64,000 bases of DNA from Parietaria judaica. Its lineage: Eukaryota > Streptophyta > Magnoliopsida > Rosales > Urticaceae. The stretch is from NCBI GenBank assembly GCA_954871525.1, contig OX940866.1, positions 14,717,001 to 14,781,000 of the forward strand, given 5' to 3'. This document shows, one piece after another, positions 34,901 through 47,075 of this stretch. The translations under genes were made by a program, and so were the position numbers. Position 1 is the first letter of the stretch; every line of letters begins with the position of its first letter. Under the pieces are notes generated by a model. That model made no database searches and was not told where the DNA came from. It worked only from the letters and a program-made list of their open reading frames with translations.

Positions 34901-35222
34901 ATGGCACAATTAACTTCCGACCCTTCAAAATTCTTTTTTTTTTTTTTTTTTTTCCAGAAGAGACTTCAAGATAAAATTATAAGGCCATATTAACATGCTC
35001 ATTTTTGTTTCAAAGGGTACCATGTATTTTGTAACAATCTACTATAGCACAGTACTTTTCCAATAAATTCACTTCCAATGTTACGTCAAACTCGATCATA
35101 CGAAGGATGATTACGTCAAGTAAGAATTTACTTCCCTCAATGACAAACTTACAAGACTTGCAGATCATTAAAGCTTTTGGCAATTTCCTATATGAGCACA
35201 AAACGATGAAGGAATAATACAT
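31990..35222 (-). pseudogene. G2 pol, heavily mutated
   Basis: Pieces in gypsy order on the minus strand: a protease-like tail (35222-35010, EFDVTLEVNLLEKY); RT (34753-34181, with [15 protein letters not shown] and [10 protein letters not shown]); RT thumb to RNase H start (34184-33831, YTDASRSGL); part of the RNase H-integrase linker (33519-33271); integrase (33254-32727, GHDAVWVIVDTLTKSAHF, FNSQTDGQSE); integrase C-terminus (32726-32352, GDYVFLKVTP). The chromodomain region to about 31990 is unreadable. Frames change or stop at about 34181, 33831, 33520, 33260 and 32727. Poly-T runs interrupt it near 32334-32352 and 34936-34953. No protein of use can be made. Confidence 0.88.
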
Positions 35223-35725
35223 GTCTCGAAGTTTTTGGTTGAAACAATCAGTTCTGAGGAATTAGAGAAACGCTTTGGCGTAAGGTTCTCACAAACCCAT
35301 TCCGCATGAAATCATTACCCAAAATTTACCATTCTAGCTTCAGTGCTATCTAAGACATCAGAATTATCAAGCACCTCAAATTTTTCTTCATTAATGTCAA
35401 TCGCATTTCAATTGTAGCAGTATCAGGAAGTTCATCAAACTATAGAGGATTTTGGAACAGGATCTCCTCAAAAGATTTCATTATTTCAACTGCAGAATTA
35501 AGAGATTGTACCACGTATTATCAAACATAAATACAATGCAGAACCTTAAAGATCTATCAGGGAACGCAGATTTAGGGTACTTTGGGAATTCCAAACCATG
35601 TTAATCAACTGTAAAAAGATTAAATGTCAGGATTATGGATGGTGATACGAAATAAAACACGACCCAAAACACTTAAAAATAAATAAATAACTTTATGGTG
35701 TTGTACCCTAGATACCGTAACCTAT
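35223..35725 (-). other. G2 region lacking gag
   Basis: Only about 500 bases separate the protease remnant from the primer-binding site. I recognise no gag domain or zinc knuckle in any frame, so gag was lost by deletion. Confidence 0.6.
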
Positions 35726-35737
35726 GCTCTGATACCA
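35726..35737 (-). other. G2 primer-binding site (initiator tRNA-Met)
   Basis: TGGTATCAGAGC on the minus strand, three bases from the 5' LTR. Confidence 0.88.
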
Positions 35738-35740
35738 AAC

Positions 35741-37934
35741 TGTAACGCCCCTATATGGGGGTTAGTAGAATAAGACAAAAAAAAATGACGAGTTTTCAAA
35801 CTTGGACTGGTCAATGACACATCATCATTCAACCGATATCGTTGAATATTCAACGTCCACGTCAACAAACATATAACTTTTGCCCATGGGACTTAAAACG
35901 ACAATACAACATAAACGACCACAGTTTATACAACACCATAAAACGACAATTACAAAGTACCACCATCACAAATATCCTTAATTTAATCCTTTACATTTTC
36001 GGAATTAAAGATCAACTAAAAATACGAAATTAACCACGACGAACATGTAGACTTCCTGGATCAAACTACTCCTCTTCCGGGGTCTGATACTGAACACCAC
36101 CTGAAGCTGGAAAGAAAGGAAAAAAAATGTATATGGAAGGGGTGAGCACCACAGGCTCAGTAGGGAATCTATTACCAATTCTCTTTACCGAACCTTTATT
36201 AGTCAAAATTCAATTAACTAAATTAAACGACATCGAAAACCATTTAATCATCATTTCCAATAATAATATAAATAAATAAATATACCCCACAAAAGTCAAA
36301 TCATTTCGGTGATCCATGCCGAGTCAGCTCGCGCCTTTACTCCACTACATACCATCGAGTCCTCAAGGCACGAGCACAGGTGGACTGGAAGTCCCTGACC
36401 GTAACTCGCCCTCGACTCGGGATCCTAATCACCCCAAAGGCGGCCAGTTCGCCATGGGCCGAGATGTTGACTTTTGGGCCACCAATCATATCCATAATCC
36501 ATATCCATATCCGGCCTACTGCGCAGTAGCCAGTTGCTCGTCAGCAGCTCATCCGCCCGAAGCGGATACCATACCATAATAATCATCATCCGCCCGAAGC
36601 GGGTACCATATAATAATAATAATAATAATAATCATCATCATCCGCCCGAAGCGGGTACCATATCATAATAATAATCATCATCCGCCCGAAGCGGGTACCA
36701 TATCATAATAATAATCATCATCCGCCCGAAGCGGGTACCAACATACGTCATCCCGACGTAATCATAAACATAAAATATAGTAACGAATATTAAACCATAC
36801 CTGGTTCTATGCCTCGCTCTCAAGCGACAACAATCACGACATTAATTTTATTAAATTCCAATATTAACCTATCCGGTTCAATCTTAGTTAATTAGTTGGT
36901 TTCTACGTTCATTTTAAATTGCAAGAAAAGGTAATAGCCCCTACCTCGATTTGTGGAAACTTGATCGATTGACTAGCTAGTCGAAGATGCGGATTCGTCT
37001 TGGCCTTGAGATTGATGATTAGAGACTTCGGGATCTTTTGAACTATTCAAGACGGGTGGTTCGGGCAACACGGTTATCGAGGCAACCACGGGACGACTAT
37101 CCGTGCCAGCTATAACACCGATACCATCCATAAGTCAAATACTACTAAGATTGGAATTTAAACTGTCAATTGAAAACCCGATACACTGAAATTTAACCCG
37201 GGCCGAATTCCCGTCGGGCACGCAAAACGAGGCAGCAAAACGGGCATCAATTTGACAAATTTATACTTCTCCTAGCTTAATTTAACAGTTCTAAACGCAA
37301 TGGCGAGGTCAATTTCATCAATCAAGGCCCAGAATATACCTAATTTTATCATCTCAAAATCAGAAACTAGGGCAAGGAAATTCGAGCTCACCGAGAGTAC
37401 GATGGCAATTCCAATTGAGGGCTTTCGATCTCATCGGCGAGGGCTTCAAAACCCCTCAATAAATTTCAGGATTGGAAAATGACGCGGCGGTCGACGGCGG
37501 CGACCGGCGACGGCGACGGCGAGGTGGCAGCTCCAACAAACTCTACTAACCTTCGTGAACCCGGTTCCGGTGTTAGTTTTCTCAAATTCAAACCCAAATG
37601 AAAAAGATCTAGAATTAAAAACCGAACCTTCCGGCGACTATTCCGGCTAAACGCCGCCACTTCTGGTTGTCATCCGCCCATCAACATGTTCGCCTTCTCG
37701 AGAGCTTTCCGACGGTACCAAAATCTTGTTGATCGGAGCTCCGGTGACAGAGATATTACGAGCCGAAGTTTACATGATGAGAGAGAGAGAGTTTGGAGTA
37801 GAGAGAGAGAGAGAGGGGGTTACGGGAACTGATGAGAGAGAGGGGGAAATGAGGTTCGATACCTCATTCTGACATTTCCTCATTTTTTTAATAATATATA
37901 TATATATATATATATAAATTTAATGGGTATTACA
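35741..37934 (-). repeat. 5' LTR of G2
   Basis: 2194 bp. Apart from four substitutions (for example near 36080, 36535, 36808 and 37399) and repeat-number changes, it matches the 3' LTR. Confidence 0.93.
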
Positions 37935-38352
37935 ATTTGTACTATTTTTTAACATGTTAATCATTCGCGATATTTCCATTGTCACTAAAACGACAGTTTT
38001 TGGTTGATGATTTGACATAGTAGGATCAATGACATTCTCATATCCTAATTTATTGGATTTTTATTTTTATTTTTATTTTTCAAATTATAGATTTTCTCCT
38101 AAGTGGTTCATTAAATTGGTTTGGTTCATTATATAAAAAATAAATATGCATTAAATAAATTCATTCATGACTCAAGATTTAAGAACGTATGCCAATGGAC
38201 TCAATCGTTGTATATCTCCTTATACCTTAATAACTAACAAATTTTGCTTCATGTTTAGTTAGAGGAAAGAAAAACAAAAATCAATGCAGGTGCTGTGAAT
38301 TTCGCTTCAGTGTAATCGGAGCATGAACTTGGTCTTAAGCTATGTCGTATAT

Positions 38353-38457
38353 GGTCTTGAGCTATGACGTCACATTTAATATTGAGATTTATTGGTAAAT
38401 TTATAAATGGTGTATTAAGTATATAAGGTCTTGAGCTATGACGTCGCATTTAATATT
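38353..38457. repeat. 31-bp direct repeat with ACGT core
   Basis: Copies at 38353-38383 and 38427-38457 differ at one base and are 74 bases apart. The first contains TGACGTCA, a perfect bZIP-type binding palindrome; the second has TGACGTCG. Confidence 0.75.
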
Positions 38458-39265
38458 CTTTTTATGTATGGAAATGATTTATTTTTCCTTCATTCGTCAA
38501 ATTGTATAAAATTAGTTTAGACCATATTTTCACTCTTATTGATCACATTTTGCCCATTTTGACGCGTTGTGATAAAACTGGCCTATATCGCCTTAATTTT
38601 TTAACTGTATTAGCTATTGTGTGAGACTTTAGTGTTTGTTGTCAACTCTTTGAAGTTTATATAGCTCATATGTGGTCGACACGATCAAATAATATGTTTT
38701 CACATATAACATCACTGTAAAGAGTAAAAAGAAAATTTAATTACTTATGCCAAACATTTTTATATCATTGAAAATTTTTGCCACCAGAAAAAGATTGAGA
38801 ATTTTTATTATCAGTCATAATTTTGTGATATATGAGTATTTTTTTTTGTAAGAATTATCCCTAATTTTAATTTTAAAAATATTGTCATTGACATCACTTA
38901 AAATAATTCAGTAATTCTTGAGTTATTGTATGAGATAAGTCGTTTAATTGCAAAACATAGAGCAAATTAACCAATTTTTGACATAGGCTCTTTTGTAGTC
39001 TACGTTGGAGAGGGATAAAATAAACTATTTGTGGTGACTGTGTCGTTTTTTAACTAACATGCATTTTTATTTTATTTTTTTGTTGAAAGAAGCTAACGTG
39101 CATTATTTTCAGGACATGTATATCGATCAAGAAATTTGGAAACTAAGTGATAAAAAAAATCTAAAAATATTAAATTTACAATGAGATGTTGTGATTTATT
39201 TTAAAAATTAAAAAAAGAAGCTAACAAAACTGTTAAAAAAATAAATTCAACTCTCACAAGAAAAA

Positions 39266-39266
<1 letters not shown>

Positions 39267-39322
<56 letters not shown>
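39267..39322. repeat. (ATT)n microsatellite
   Basis: About 18 uninterrupted ATT units. Confidence 0.95.
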
Positions 39323-39324
<2 letters not shown>

Positions 39325-39833
39325 ATCAGAGTATTTCCATTTCATCATTATTAAATTTGGAGTGACTCTTCTTTTTTACATTGTAAATTATTTTGACGAC
39401 AATGATATTATTAATTCATGTATAATATATATATATCATATAAATATATAAATATAAAGGATGATAACTTTACTTAGCAAAAATTTTCTATAGAATAAAT
39501 TTGCCCATAAAATTTAATATTTATTAATTTTATTTCTCACATACAAACTATTATTAATATGAATATATGTTCTTATATAATTGTTGAACAATTTTTTCTT
39601 TAGAATTTTGGCGGATGCTTCTATTCTTAGATGCATATAGATGGTCACATTTCCTCAAAATTATCAATGAGAATGAGATTATACAACAAAATTGCTCACT
39701 TACTAAATTCAATGTTGATTTTTCAAGCACTTGAGTTCAATGAGAATTTATTTCTTCTAAGTACAACGTTACAATCAAATTCATTTAAATTTGTTTATGA
39801 TTTTTGTTAAAATTTTGTAAATAATACTACGCC

Positions 39834-39866
39834 ACCGCGCGAAGCGCGGTGCCGTCCACTACTAGT
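39834..39866 (+). mobile_element. Helitron 3' terminus
   Basis: A perfect 7-bp GC hairpin (arms 39834-39840 and 39844-39850, loop GAA) is followed 11 bases later by CTAG (39862-39865) and a T. This is the standard Helitron end: hairpin, short spacer, CTRR, insertion before T. The element would lie to the left; its 5' end and any Rep/helicase gene are not seen. Confidence 0.6.
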
Positions 39867-41160
39867 ATATATTAAGAATGAAAATAAATACACATTAGGT
39901 GTTAATTGTGTAATTGAAACCCATCGACGAGGGTTTATACTTGGTGAATTTTTGTTTTCATTTTTCTTCGAAGTTCCTCGGCGACTTCTTTTTAATCTTA
40001 GACTCTCTGGAATCAAAGAACCCTGCGCGCGACGGAGCAGACGACGAACTGTGCGCCTCTGCCGGACGGACTTAGGCTCTCTCTTGTTGGTAGTCATAAT
40101 TGGAGCTTGTGGTTAGATTTGATAAACCCTTAACCTGAATGCACTATTTTCGCTGCCAGATCTGAGACTGGCTTCTGTTGTGTAAACTCCCAGGTTTGTC
40201 TCTATTAGGTGAGGCCTTAATTGTTAGGGGAACTCATGATGTCAAATCATAGAGGAAGAGCAGTATTCCATAGTTCTTGATTGGAATACTTATCAGGGCT
40301 CCTCGGGGATAAAGTCGTCCATCATTTTGGAAGCCATGATATGATCAGAAAAGTGCTATATTAACCTGTATTGAATTGAAGTGTAGATTTGTTACATTTT
40401 TTTAGCTGTAACTAGCTATCTTGTAGCATAACGGAGATAAAATTGTTAGGTCCTTATAAACATGAATTTAGAAAAGAGAGAGACATCGAAGTAGGGTGTA
40501 CGAAAAAGCTTACCAAGGAGATAACAATGTTTTGATGATATTGCGAGATGAATAGATAAATGACTCTTCTATTTTCTTTATTGTGTTGAGAAGTGATCAG
40601 AAAGGCCGGGAGTAACCTGAGCCTAGAGAAGGTGCCATAAGGCGAAGCAGTACCAGAGGATGGTGAAGGTGAAACGAGTTCTTTGCTTGACCAGCAAGCC
40701 ATCTCAATCTCGGTATACTCGCATGATGTTCTTTCTTTCAGGTACGTTTCTTATTATTTTTGTAAATAATAAAAAATTATTATTTATGCCCTCTCACTTT
40801 GCAGAAGAAGAAATTCTGAGTCCGAATTAGGATTAGAAGAAGAGGACTGGATTGCCTTGTTTAGTTTGGATGGAAGAATATTTAGGCGGAGCAAAAGTGG
40901 AGAGGGATGAGCCCGTATAGAAAGCACGTCGAGAATAAGTTGAACAACTCAAATGTGTTGTTGTTGGAGACAGACGAACATCAGAATTGGGCACAAGATT
41001 AGATATATCCTTTTCCAGTGAAGTTAGAGAAATGAGCACAAGATATTTTAATTGACTTTTTATTTGTACTTAAGCACTTATTAGTATATGTTTATTGATA
41101 TTTTTTTTTATTCCTAATCTAAAGAAATATATTGATGATTACATTCAATGACATGATTTT
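39867..41160. other. Possible captured gene fragments
   Basis: Higher GC than its surroundings in patches. Minus-strand open stretches at 40097-39900 (basic, rich in Arg/Lys), 40702-40560 and 41039-40833 (Ser/Thr-rich) have a protein-like composition, but I recognise no family and they do not join. A fragment carried by the adjacent CACTA element or Helitron is possible. Confidence 0.25.
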
Positions 41161-41578
41161 TTTTCGTTTATTTTTCAGCGTGTGAAAGAAAATATTAGAC
41201 AAAAAATAAAGGAACATATGACGAACTGAACTAACATGTTATCATTGACTGATATTCGGTCTTGAAAAAACATATTAGAGACTGAAAATAATAATTATTT
41301 AAGACTGATTTTTAGATTCTAAAGAACTATATTAGGAACTAATATAAAATGGCATCGGAGATTAATTTTCAGTTCTTCATAGAAACATATTGGGGATTGA
41401 AATAACGTGGTATCAACGACTAACCGACAGTCCCTAAAACACTTTATTAGGGACTGAAATTATATGAATTGATAAATATACACGGTTTTGAGACTGATTT
41501 TTAGTCTCTAAAGGTGTACAAGAGGGACTAAAATAAAACATTTTCCGATACTGATGGTTTAGTCACGAAAGAAATGTA

Positions 41579-44394
41579 TGTTGGACATATGTGTCCTTAA
41601 ACAAGATATTTTATCCATTTGTAAAAGATTATGACAAGTCATTGAATAAAGATGATGTTTATTATGATAACCTTATTATAGTTTCTGGTAGAGTAAAATA
41701 GAATGTTTGATCCTTAGCTCATAAAGGATGCAATTATGTTATTATTATCACAACAGAGTCTATGTGAGGAAGAATTAATAATCATAATAAATGAACTTAA
41801 AATGTCCGTGACCTGATTAACTGGGTGGGAGCCCATTAATCGTATAAGGTCATCAATGTTACTAAGTGACAATCCTATTCTAAATTTTGTGTGTGTCACA
41901 CTCACTAGAAGTGCATTAAGTATGAAGTGTCTTCATACTGGACTGGACCTGACTTAAACTTCGGAAGTTATCATATAAGACCGTCACTGATAACTTGGAG
42001 TTGAGTCACTAGTAGATGATCAAATGGATATTCGATCTAAGTCCTGAGTGATCTAGAGTCTGAGCGATCTAGAGTCTGAGCTGCTGGCTTGATTGTTCTT
42101 TGATTTAACCGTTAAAGAACACAATATATTACCGTTAGCAGCTTGATTGTTCTTTGATTTAACCGTTAAAGAACACAATATATTACCGTTGTTTCCAACA
42201 CTATTATTTTGGGAATATGATAGTTAGCAGTAAGGGTAGCTTGGTCATAGACATGGGCATCACACAGCTTTCTTCAGAGTCATGATAATTCCCTTGATTG
42301 TCGGTGGTGAGAAGTGAGAGGTACCCGTGCGCAACTTACGAATCAAAACTATAAGTGGGTTACTCATAATATTATTGACTGAGTCAAGGATGAAAATACA
42401 ATGAGGGGCATAACGGTAGAAACCGCCTGCTCGTGTGTGGATCATCAAGTGAAAGATCAATAACCCGAATTTGATTGTATCAATGAACACCCTGCTGTAT
42501 TTAAGGGAATAATATATACTGTATCACTAAAGAGTGCAGCCTCGGGTTTATAGTGGAATAACACCGAGGTTTGACGAACACCCTAGCAGTTCGTTGGAGT
42601 TTAAGTGATACGGGTCCATGGTCCCCAGGATAGCTCCGTAACGTATGATACGTACGTGATAAAGACATTTGAAATGTTTTTAAGATCATTTGGCAAGACT
42701 CATAAAACTAAAGTCTGTGACAGTCATCGGATAGTTTTATCAGTAGCGTGGCAAAAGTACCATATCTTTGTAACCAAAATTAACTAACAAAATAAAGTAG
42801 AATTTGGATTTTCTGTCAACATTAAAGTTGTTGGAAATTAAATTCTAAGAAACTTTGCTTTTGGAACCGAGTCGTTTTGACGTACGGTTTGTGATTTAGA
42901 GAATTTCTAAGTTTGTGATCGTTTCGGTAAGCTATGAAATTAAATCACATGTCACGAATTTAAATGATTGTGTATCACCATGACATTTGAAAGTGTGATA
43001 TTGAGATCAAAGAATATTAATATAATTTAATTATTCGAATTTAATTATTAATATATTATTAATAATTAATCAATAATTAATAGATTTATATTAATATGTA
43101 AATAATATATATTTATATATATTATAAGTGTAGAAATCGAATTATGACTTGGAATGTGCAACCATATACATTCGAATGGATAGACTTTGGTCATTTCATT
43201 ATTGCGACAAAAGTACCAAATGTTTTGGTATTTGAGAAAAACCCTAAAATCAATTTAATCCATTGGATCGGTTTGATTTAATATCAACCGTTGTATTAGG
43301 ATATTGATATATTCAAAATTAATAACTTGGTGACCAAGTTTTGATTTTTGAATTTAGCTAATTAATTATATCTGTTAGATCGGTTTAAGATTTAATCTTT
43401 ACCGTCGGATCAGAAATTAATTAATTATATATAATATATATTATTTTCGAATTATGTATATGGATAAAATCGAATTTTGTTTTATTAAATCTTTTAATAT
43501 TTGATTTTATCCTAAACTAATCTGGTCCATTACATCGGTTTAAAGATTTATCTCAACCGTTGGATCTAGATAATTAGAATTCGAAATTATATATATATAT
43601 ATATATATGGATAAATTCGAATTTTATAATGATAAGAAGATAAGATTGGATTTTTGATTTAATCCAAAATTTTCTTATTTAATTAAATCCCTAATTAATT
43701 ATATCCATTGGATTTTGATAAGATTGAATCTAGACCATTGGATTGAAATAATTAATTATATTTAATTATGAATTCGAATTTTAGGAGAGAGAATTTCTCT
43801 AATTCGGTTGCAGTCTGAGCCTATAAATAGGAGGCTCATTCTACACATTTTTCACACCTTTCCCCAGAGAAAAATTCGAACTCTCCCTCTCCTTTAGGGT
43901 CTGCAAATTTTCTCTCTGTTCTCTCTTTCTGGTTCGGCTTAACAGACTTAGTTCTCCGGAAGCTTAAAAAGAACCATCAGTTTAAATTTTGCGACGGAAT
44001 CCTGCCGGCGAAGCCCACGCTTCGGTACGACGAATCCAGGAGAATATCTTGGAAGACTACGGGAGTTTCCCTCAGCACCGGCGGAGCCCTGCCCAATTCA
44101 GAACGCGCAGCCGGAAGTCGTCAATAGAGGTACGGCCTTATGCATTGGGTTAATAAATGCAACCATTTACTGCTTTCTCTTTATTTCCTATAATGACTAG
44201 ATTATTAATAATGATTTATGAATATTAAATTACATAATATTTATCAGATCTTGTGATATGGTTATTATCCGATATCCGGACCGTTGTACGGATAACAAGT
44301 TTTTCCGCTTTAAATAATTTTTAAATGTTACCCGGACGGTTCAGAGGTACAATTCGTGATAATTTACACTTAATCCTAGTCGTGATTCCCAACA
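41579..44394 (+). repeat. Solo LTR-A
   Basis: 2816 bp, TG/CA, bordered by a perfect 5-base duplication ATGTA (41574-41578 and 44395-44399). Same family as the Copia-1 LTRs but in the opposite orientation. It is complete where those are split or deleted, so it shows the ancestral form. It includes a 54-bp tandem duplication at 42083-42190. The element body was lost by LTR-LTR recombination. Confidence 0.93.
42048..42190. repeat. Two tandem duplications within solo LTR-A
   Basis: A 16-base unit (GATCTAGAGTCTGAGC) is doubled at about 42050-42081. A 54-base unit containing GCTTGATTGTTCTTTGATT is doubled at about 42083-42190. The Copia-1 LTRs have single copies. Confidence 0.85.
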
Positions 44395-44704
44395 ATGTAT
44401 TAGGGACTGAAATCACTTGGTAGCGGGTGACATATTGAGACATAACTTATACGTATTTGAGACTAGTTGATAGTCTTAATGGCGTCGTATAACATGGACT
44501 GGTATTTTTGTTACGAATACAATTATTTAGGACAAAGCAGTTACAACTGGGCGGGGTGACTGAAAATCAGTCTCCGATACCAATTCGGGACTGATGTTTA
44601 TGTATTAGAGACTAAATTTTCAGTCTTCGATACCCTTATTTCTTGTAGTATATGCTCCCTTCACAAACAGATGACTTTTCGCACAATCAAGGTCAAATGT
44701 TTCA

Positions 44705-44903
44705 AACCAAGCTTGCTTGGCCTAGTGGTAACTCCACTACTCCTCTATTCAATAGGTCACGGGTTCAAACCTCATGAGACTCAAATGAGTGCCCCATTTA
44801 TATATGTAAAATTGGCCAATAGTGCCACCTGTTCTTACACTGAATATATCTAGTAATGTGAGAGTGCATTGTAACCTTGATCGATAGCGCCACCAAAAAA
44901 AAA
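44705..44903 (+). mobile_element. tRNA-derived SINE
   Basis: About 199 bp with an RNA polymerase III A box (TGGCCTAGTGG, 44718-44728) and B box (GGGTTCAAACC, 44761-44771), ending in a run of A. It is flanked by a 13-base target duplication with one mismatch (44692-44704 and 44904-44916). It sits about 50 bases beyond the CACTA terminus. Confidence 0.85.
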
Positions 44904-44916
44904 GTCAAAAGTTTCA

Positions 44917-45059
44917 GAAATGGGTATATTCTTTTACTTATTTCTTCTTATTTTTCTCTTGTTGTATGAATCAATTTATAATTAATTATTCCTAGACACG
45001 TCATATTTAAGTAAATTCTTATTATATATTTTTGCATGTAAATGTTAGAATCTTGATAT
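44917..45059. other. Short AT-rich DNA up to Copia-2
   Basis: Nothing recognisable; it is the original left flank of the Copia-2 insertion and ends with the duplication GATAT. Confidence 0.5.
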
Positions 45060-45434
45060 TGTTGTAAACTTGACAACTTTTGTACCAATAATTGATAAAA
45101 TGTGGTAAGATTTATGGTGGTAGGTTGTGAATAGATGATGTTAATATGAATATGGTGTATTGGTGAGATGATAAGATAAGTTTTTTTTTTTTTTTTGAAA
45201 CAGATTAGATAAGGTTTTGATGCTAGGAGAAAACTTGGAATCGTAGAGAGAGAGAGTGAGAAGTAAGAGTGACAAATGAGAGTAAGGTAATTGAACTGTG
45301 TTTTCATCCTCCAAAATAAGAGGGTATTTATAGGTAAAATGGATAAGCGGTAGGTAAGTACATAGGATTTTACATAGTAAAATAATAAATACAAACCAAA
45401 CCTAATGTTCATGAGCATTACATTATATATAACA
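45060..45434 (-). repeat. 3' LTR of Copia-2
   Basis: 375 bp, TG/CA. Compared with the 5' LTR it has a T-rich insertion near 45180-45207 and scattered substitutions. The polypurine tract AAGGGGGAG (minus strand) follows at about 45435-45443. Confidence 0.92.
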
Positions 45435-45586
45435 CTCCCCCTTGGAATGCTCATTACAAAATTTACGTGTTTATGTTGCCTCATTAAAAACCTTACTAGG
45501 AAAAACCCAGTGGGATAAAAACCATAGTAAGGGAAAAAGTGTACAGCCACGTATAGGTCCCCCTCATGTTGGCACGGGTGATTTCT

Positions 45587-47075
45587 TCATAAACTCTGTA
45601 GCTTTCGCATCCCAATGTCATGAACATATTTTCTGAACACTAAAGTGAGGAGAGCCTTTGTGAAGAGATATGCGGAGTTCTCGCTGGAACGAACATACTG
45701 GATGTTGATAACATTACTATTTTCCAGCTCTTGAGTGAACAAAAAGAATTTTGGAGGAATATGCTTAGTCTGAGCGCTTTTGATAAATCCTTCCTTCATG
45801 TGAGCAACACATGCGGCATTATCTTCGTAAAGTATGATGGATCATCATTTGGTAGGAGACCACTTGTGGTTCTGATATGTCGCGTCATGGATCTAAGCCA
45901 CACGCATTCACGGCTTGCTTCATGCATTGCGATGATCTCAGCATGGTTTGATGATGTCGCAACGAGCGTTTATTTCTGGGAGCGCCAAGGAATCGCAGTC
46001 CCTCCGCACGTAAACACATACCCTGTTTGGGATCCCTTTGTGTGGATCTGACAAGTAACCTGCGTGCATAGCCAATCAAAACTGGTTTCGTATTGTTAGG
46101 GTAAAATAATCCCAAATCAATTGTTCATTGAAGATAACGAAACACATGTTTAATTCCATTCCAGTGTCTTTTAGTAAGAGCTTAACTGAATCTCGCTAAG
46201 AAATTAACAACAAAAGATATATCCGATCGAGTACAATTAGCAAGGTATATAAGAACTCCAATTCCACTGAAATATGGTACTTCTGGACCAAGAATATCTT
46301 CGGATTCCTCACATGGACGATATGGATCCTTTCCTACATCAAGGGACCTCACGAAGATTGAGGTACTCAATGGATTTGATTTATCCATATTAAATCTCTT
46401 TAAAATTCTTCTCGTGTAATTTGATTGATGCACAAGTATCCCACTTTGTAAGTGCTCAATTTGCAATCCGAGACAATACTTTGTTTCCCCAAGGTCTTTC
46501 ATCTTAAATTCTTTCTTTAAGTAAGAGATTACTTCCTAAATCTCTTCATTGGTCCCAATGATATTTAAATCATCAAAATAGATAGCGATAATCACACAAC
46601 CAGATGTTGTTTTCTTGATGAAAACGCAAAGGCAAAGAGGGTCGGTTACATATCCCTTTTGTAATAAATATTCGCTTAGTCGGTTGTACCACATGGGTCC
46701 GGATTGCTTTAATCCATATAGAGATCTTTGCAATTTGATTGAATATATTTCTCATGATTTTGAATTTGATGCTTCAGACATTTTGAATCCTTCAGGGATT
46801 CTCATGTAAATATATCAGTATCAAGCGATTTGTACAAATAAGCAGTAACAACATCCATGAGGTGCATATTCAGTTTCTCATGAACTGCTAGACTGATTAA
46901 GTATCTGAACGTAATTCCATCCATGACAGGAGACCGTACAAATAAGCGGTACCAACATCCATGAGGTGCATATTCAGTTTCTCATGGACTGCTAGACTGA
47001 TTAAGTATCTGAACATTTTTCCATTCAGCCCAATCGCGTCTATTTTTACATTCGGTAACAGACCTTGGTTTTGGG
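45587..47075 (-). pseudogene. Copia-2 pol remnant: RT and RNase H
   Basis: RT signatures on the minus strand: DVGTAYLYG (about 46960), YGLKQSGPMWYNRLSEYL, and IAIYFDDLNIIGT, in which the catalytic YVDD has become YFDD. MKDLGETKYCLGLQIEHL follows at 46502, then RNase H pieces (LFYPNNTKPVLIGYA near 46100; ENSAYLFTKALL at the end). Many stops and frameshifts separate them. A 104-bp tandem duplication (46832-46935 / 46936-47014) repeats part of the RT. Confidence 0.85.
46832..47014. repeat. 104-bp tandem duplication in Copia-2 RT
   Basis: Two copies starting GTACAAATAAGC at 46832 and 46936, about 90 percent alike, repeating the RT segment around LISLAVHEKLNMHLMDV. Confidence 0.85.

Larger units (their letters stand above)
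29694..37934 (-). mobile_element. G2: defective Ty3/gypsy element
   Basis: Minus strand. LTRs 29694-31934 and 35741-37934; target duplication ATTTG at 29689-29693 and 37935-37939; tRNA-Met primer site at 35726-35737; purine-rich tract just inside the 3' LTR (about 31935-31950). The interior is only 3.8 kb and holds a ruined pol with no gag. The LTRs show four substitutions plus indels in simple repeats, so the insertion is very recent even though the coding region is old wreckage. Confidence 0.93.
37940..39833. other. AT-rich DNA, no gene; probable Helitron body
   Basis: No ORF of note. It contains a 31-bp direct repeat (38353-38383 and 38427-38457) and an (ATT)n tract. If the Helitron end at 39834-39866 is real, this may be its body, but I could not find the 5' TC end. 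Confidence 0.4.
41210..44650 (+). mobile_element. CACTA transposon 3' end, split by a solo LTR
   Basis: On both sides of the LTR (41250-41573 and 44400-44640) there is an irregular array of a unit such as TTAGGGACTGAAAAT-AGTCTCTAA, the subterminal repeats typical of CACTA elements. It ends TTTCTTGTAGTA at 44650, matching the CACTA terminus TTTCTTGTAGTG with one change. I found no transposase and no matching 5' end in the window, so this is a terminal fragment. Confidence 0.72.

Noticed and set aside
44711..44775. Possible tRNA gene
   Set aside because: A and B boxes are present but no cloverleaf can be drawn, and an A-tail and target duplication show a SINE.
44948..45550. 200-codon minus-strand ORF
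   Set aside because: Crosses the Copia-2 3' LTR border and is rich in Ile, Leu, Tyr and Ser from AT-rich DNA; no conserved pattern.
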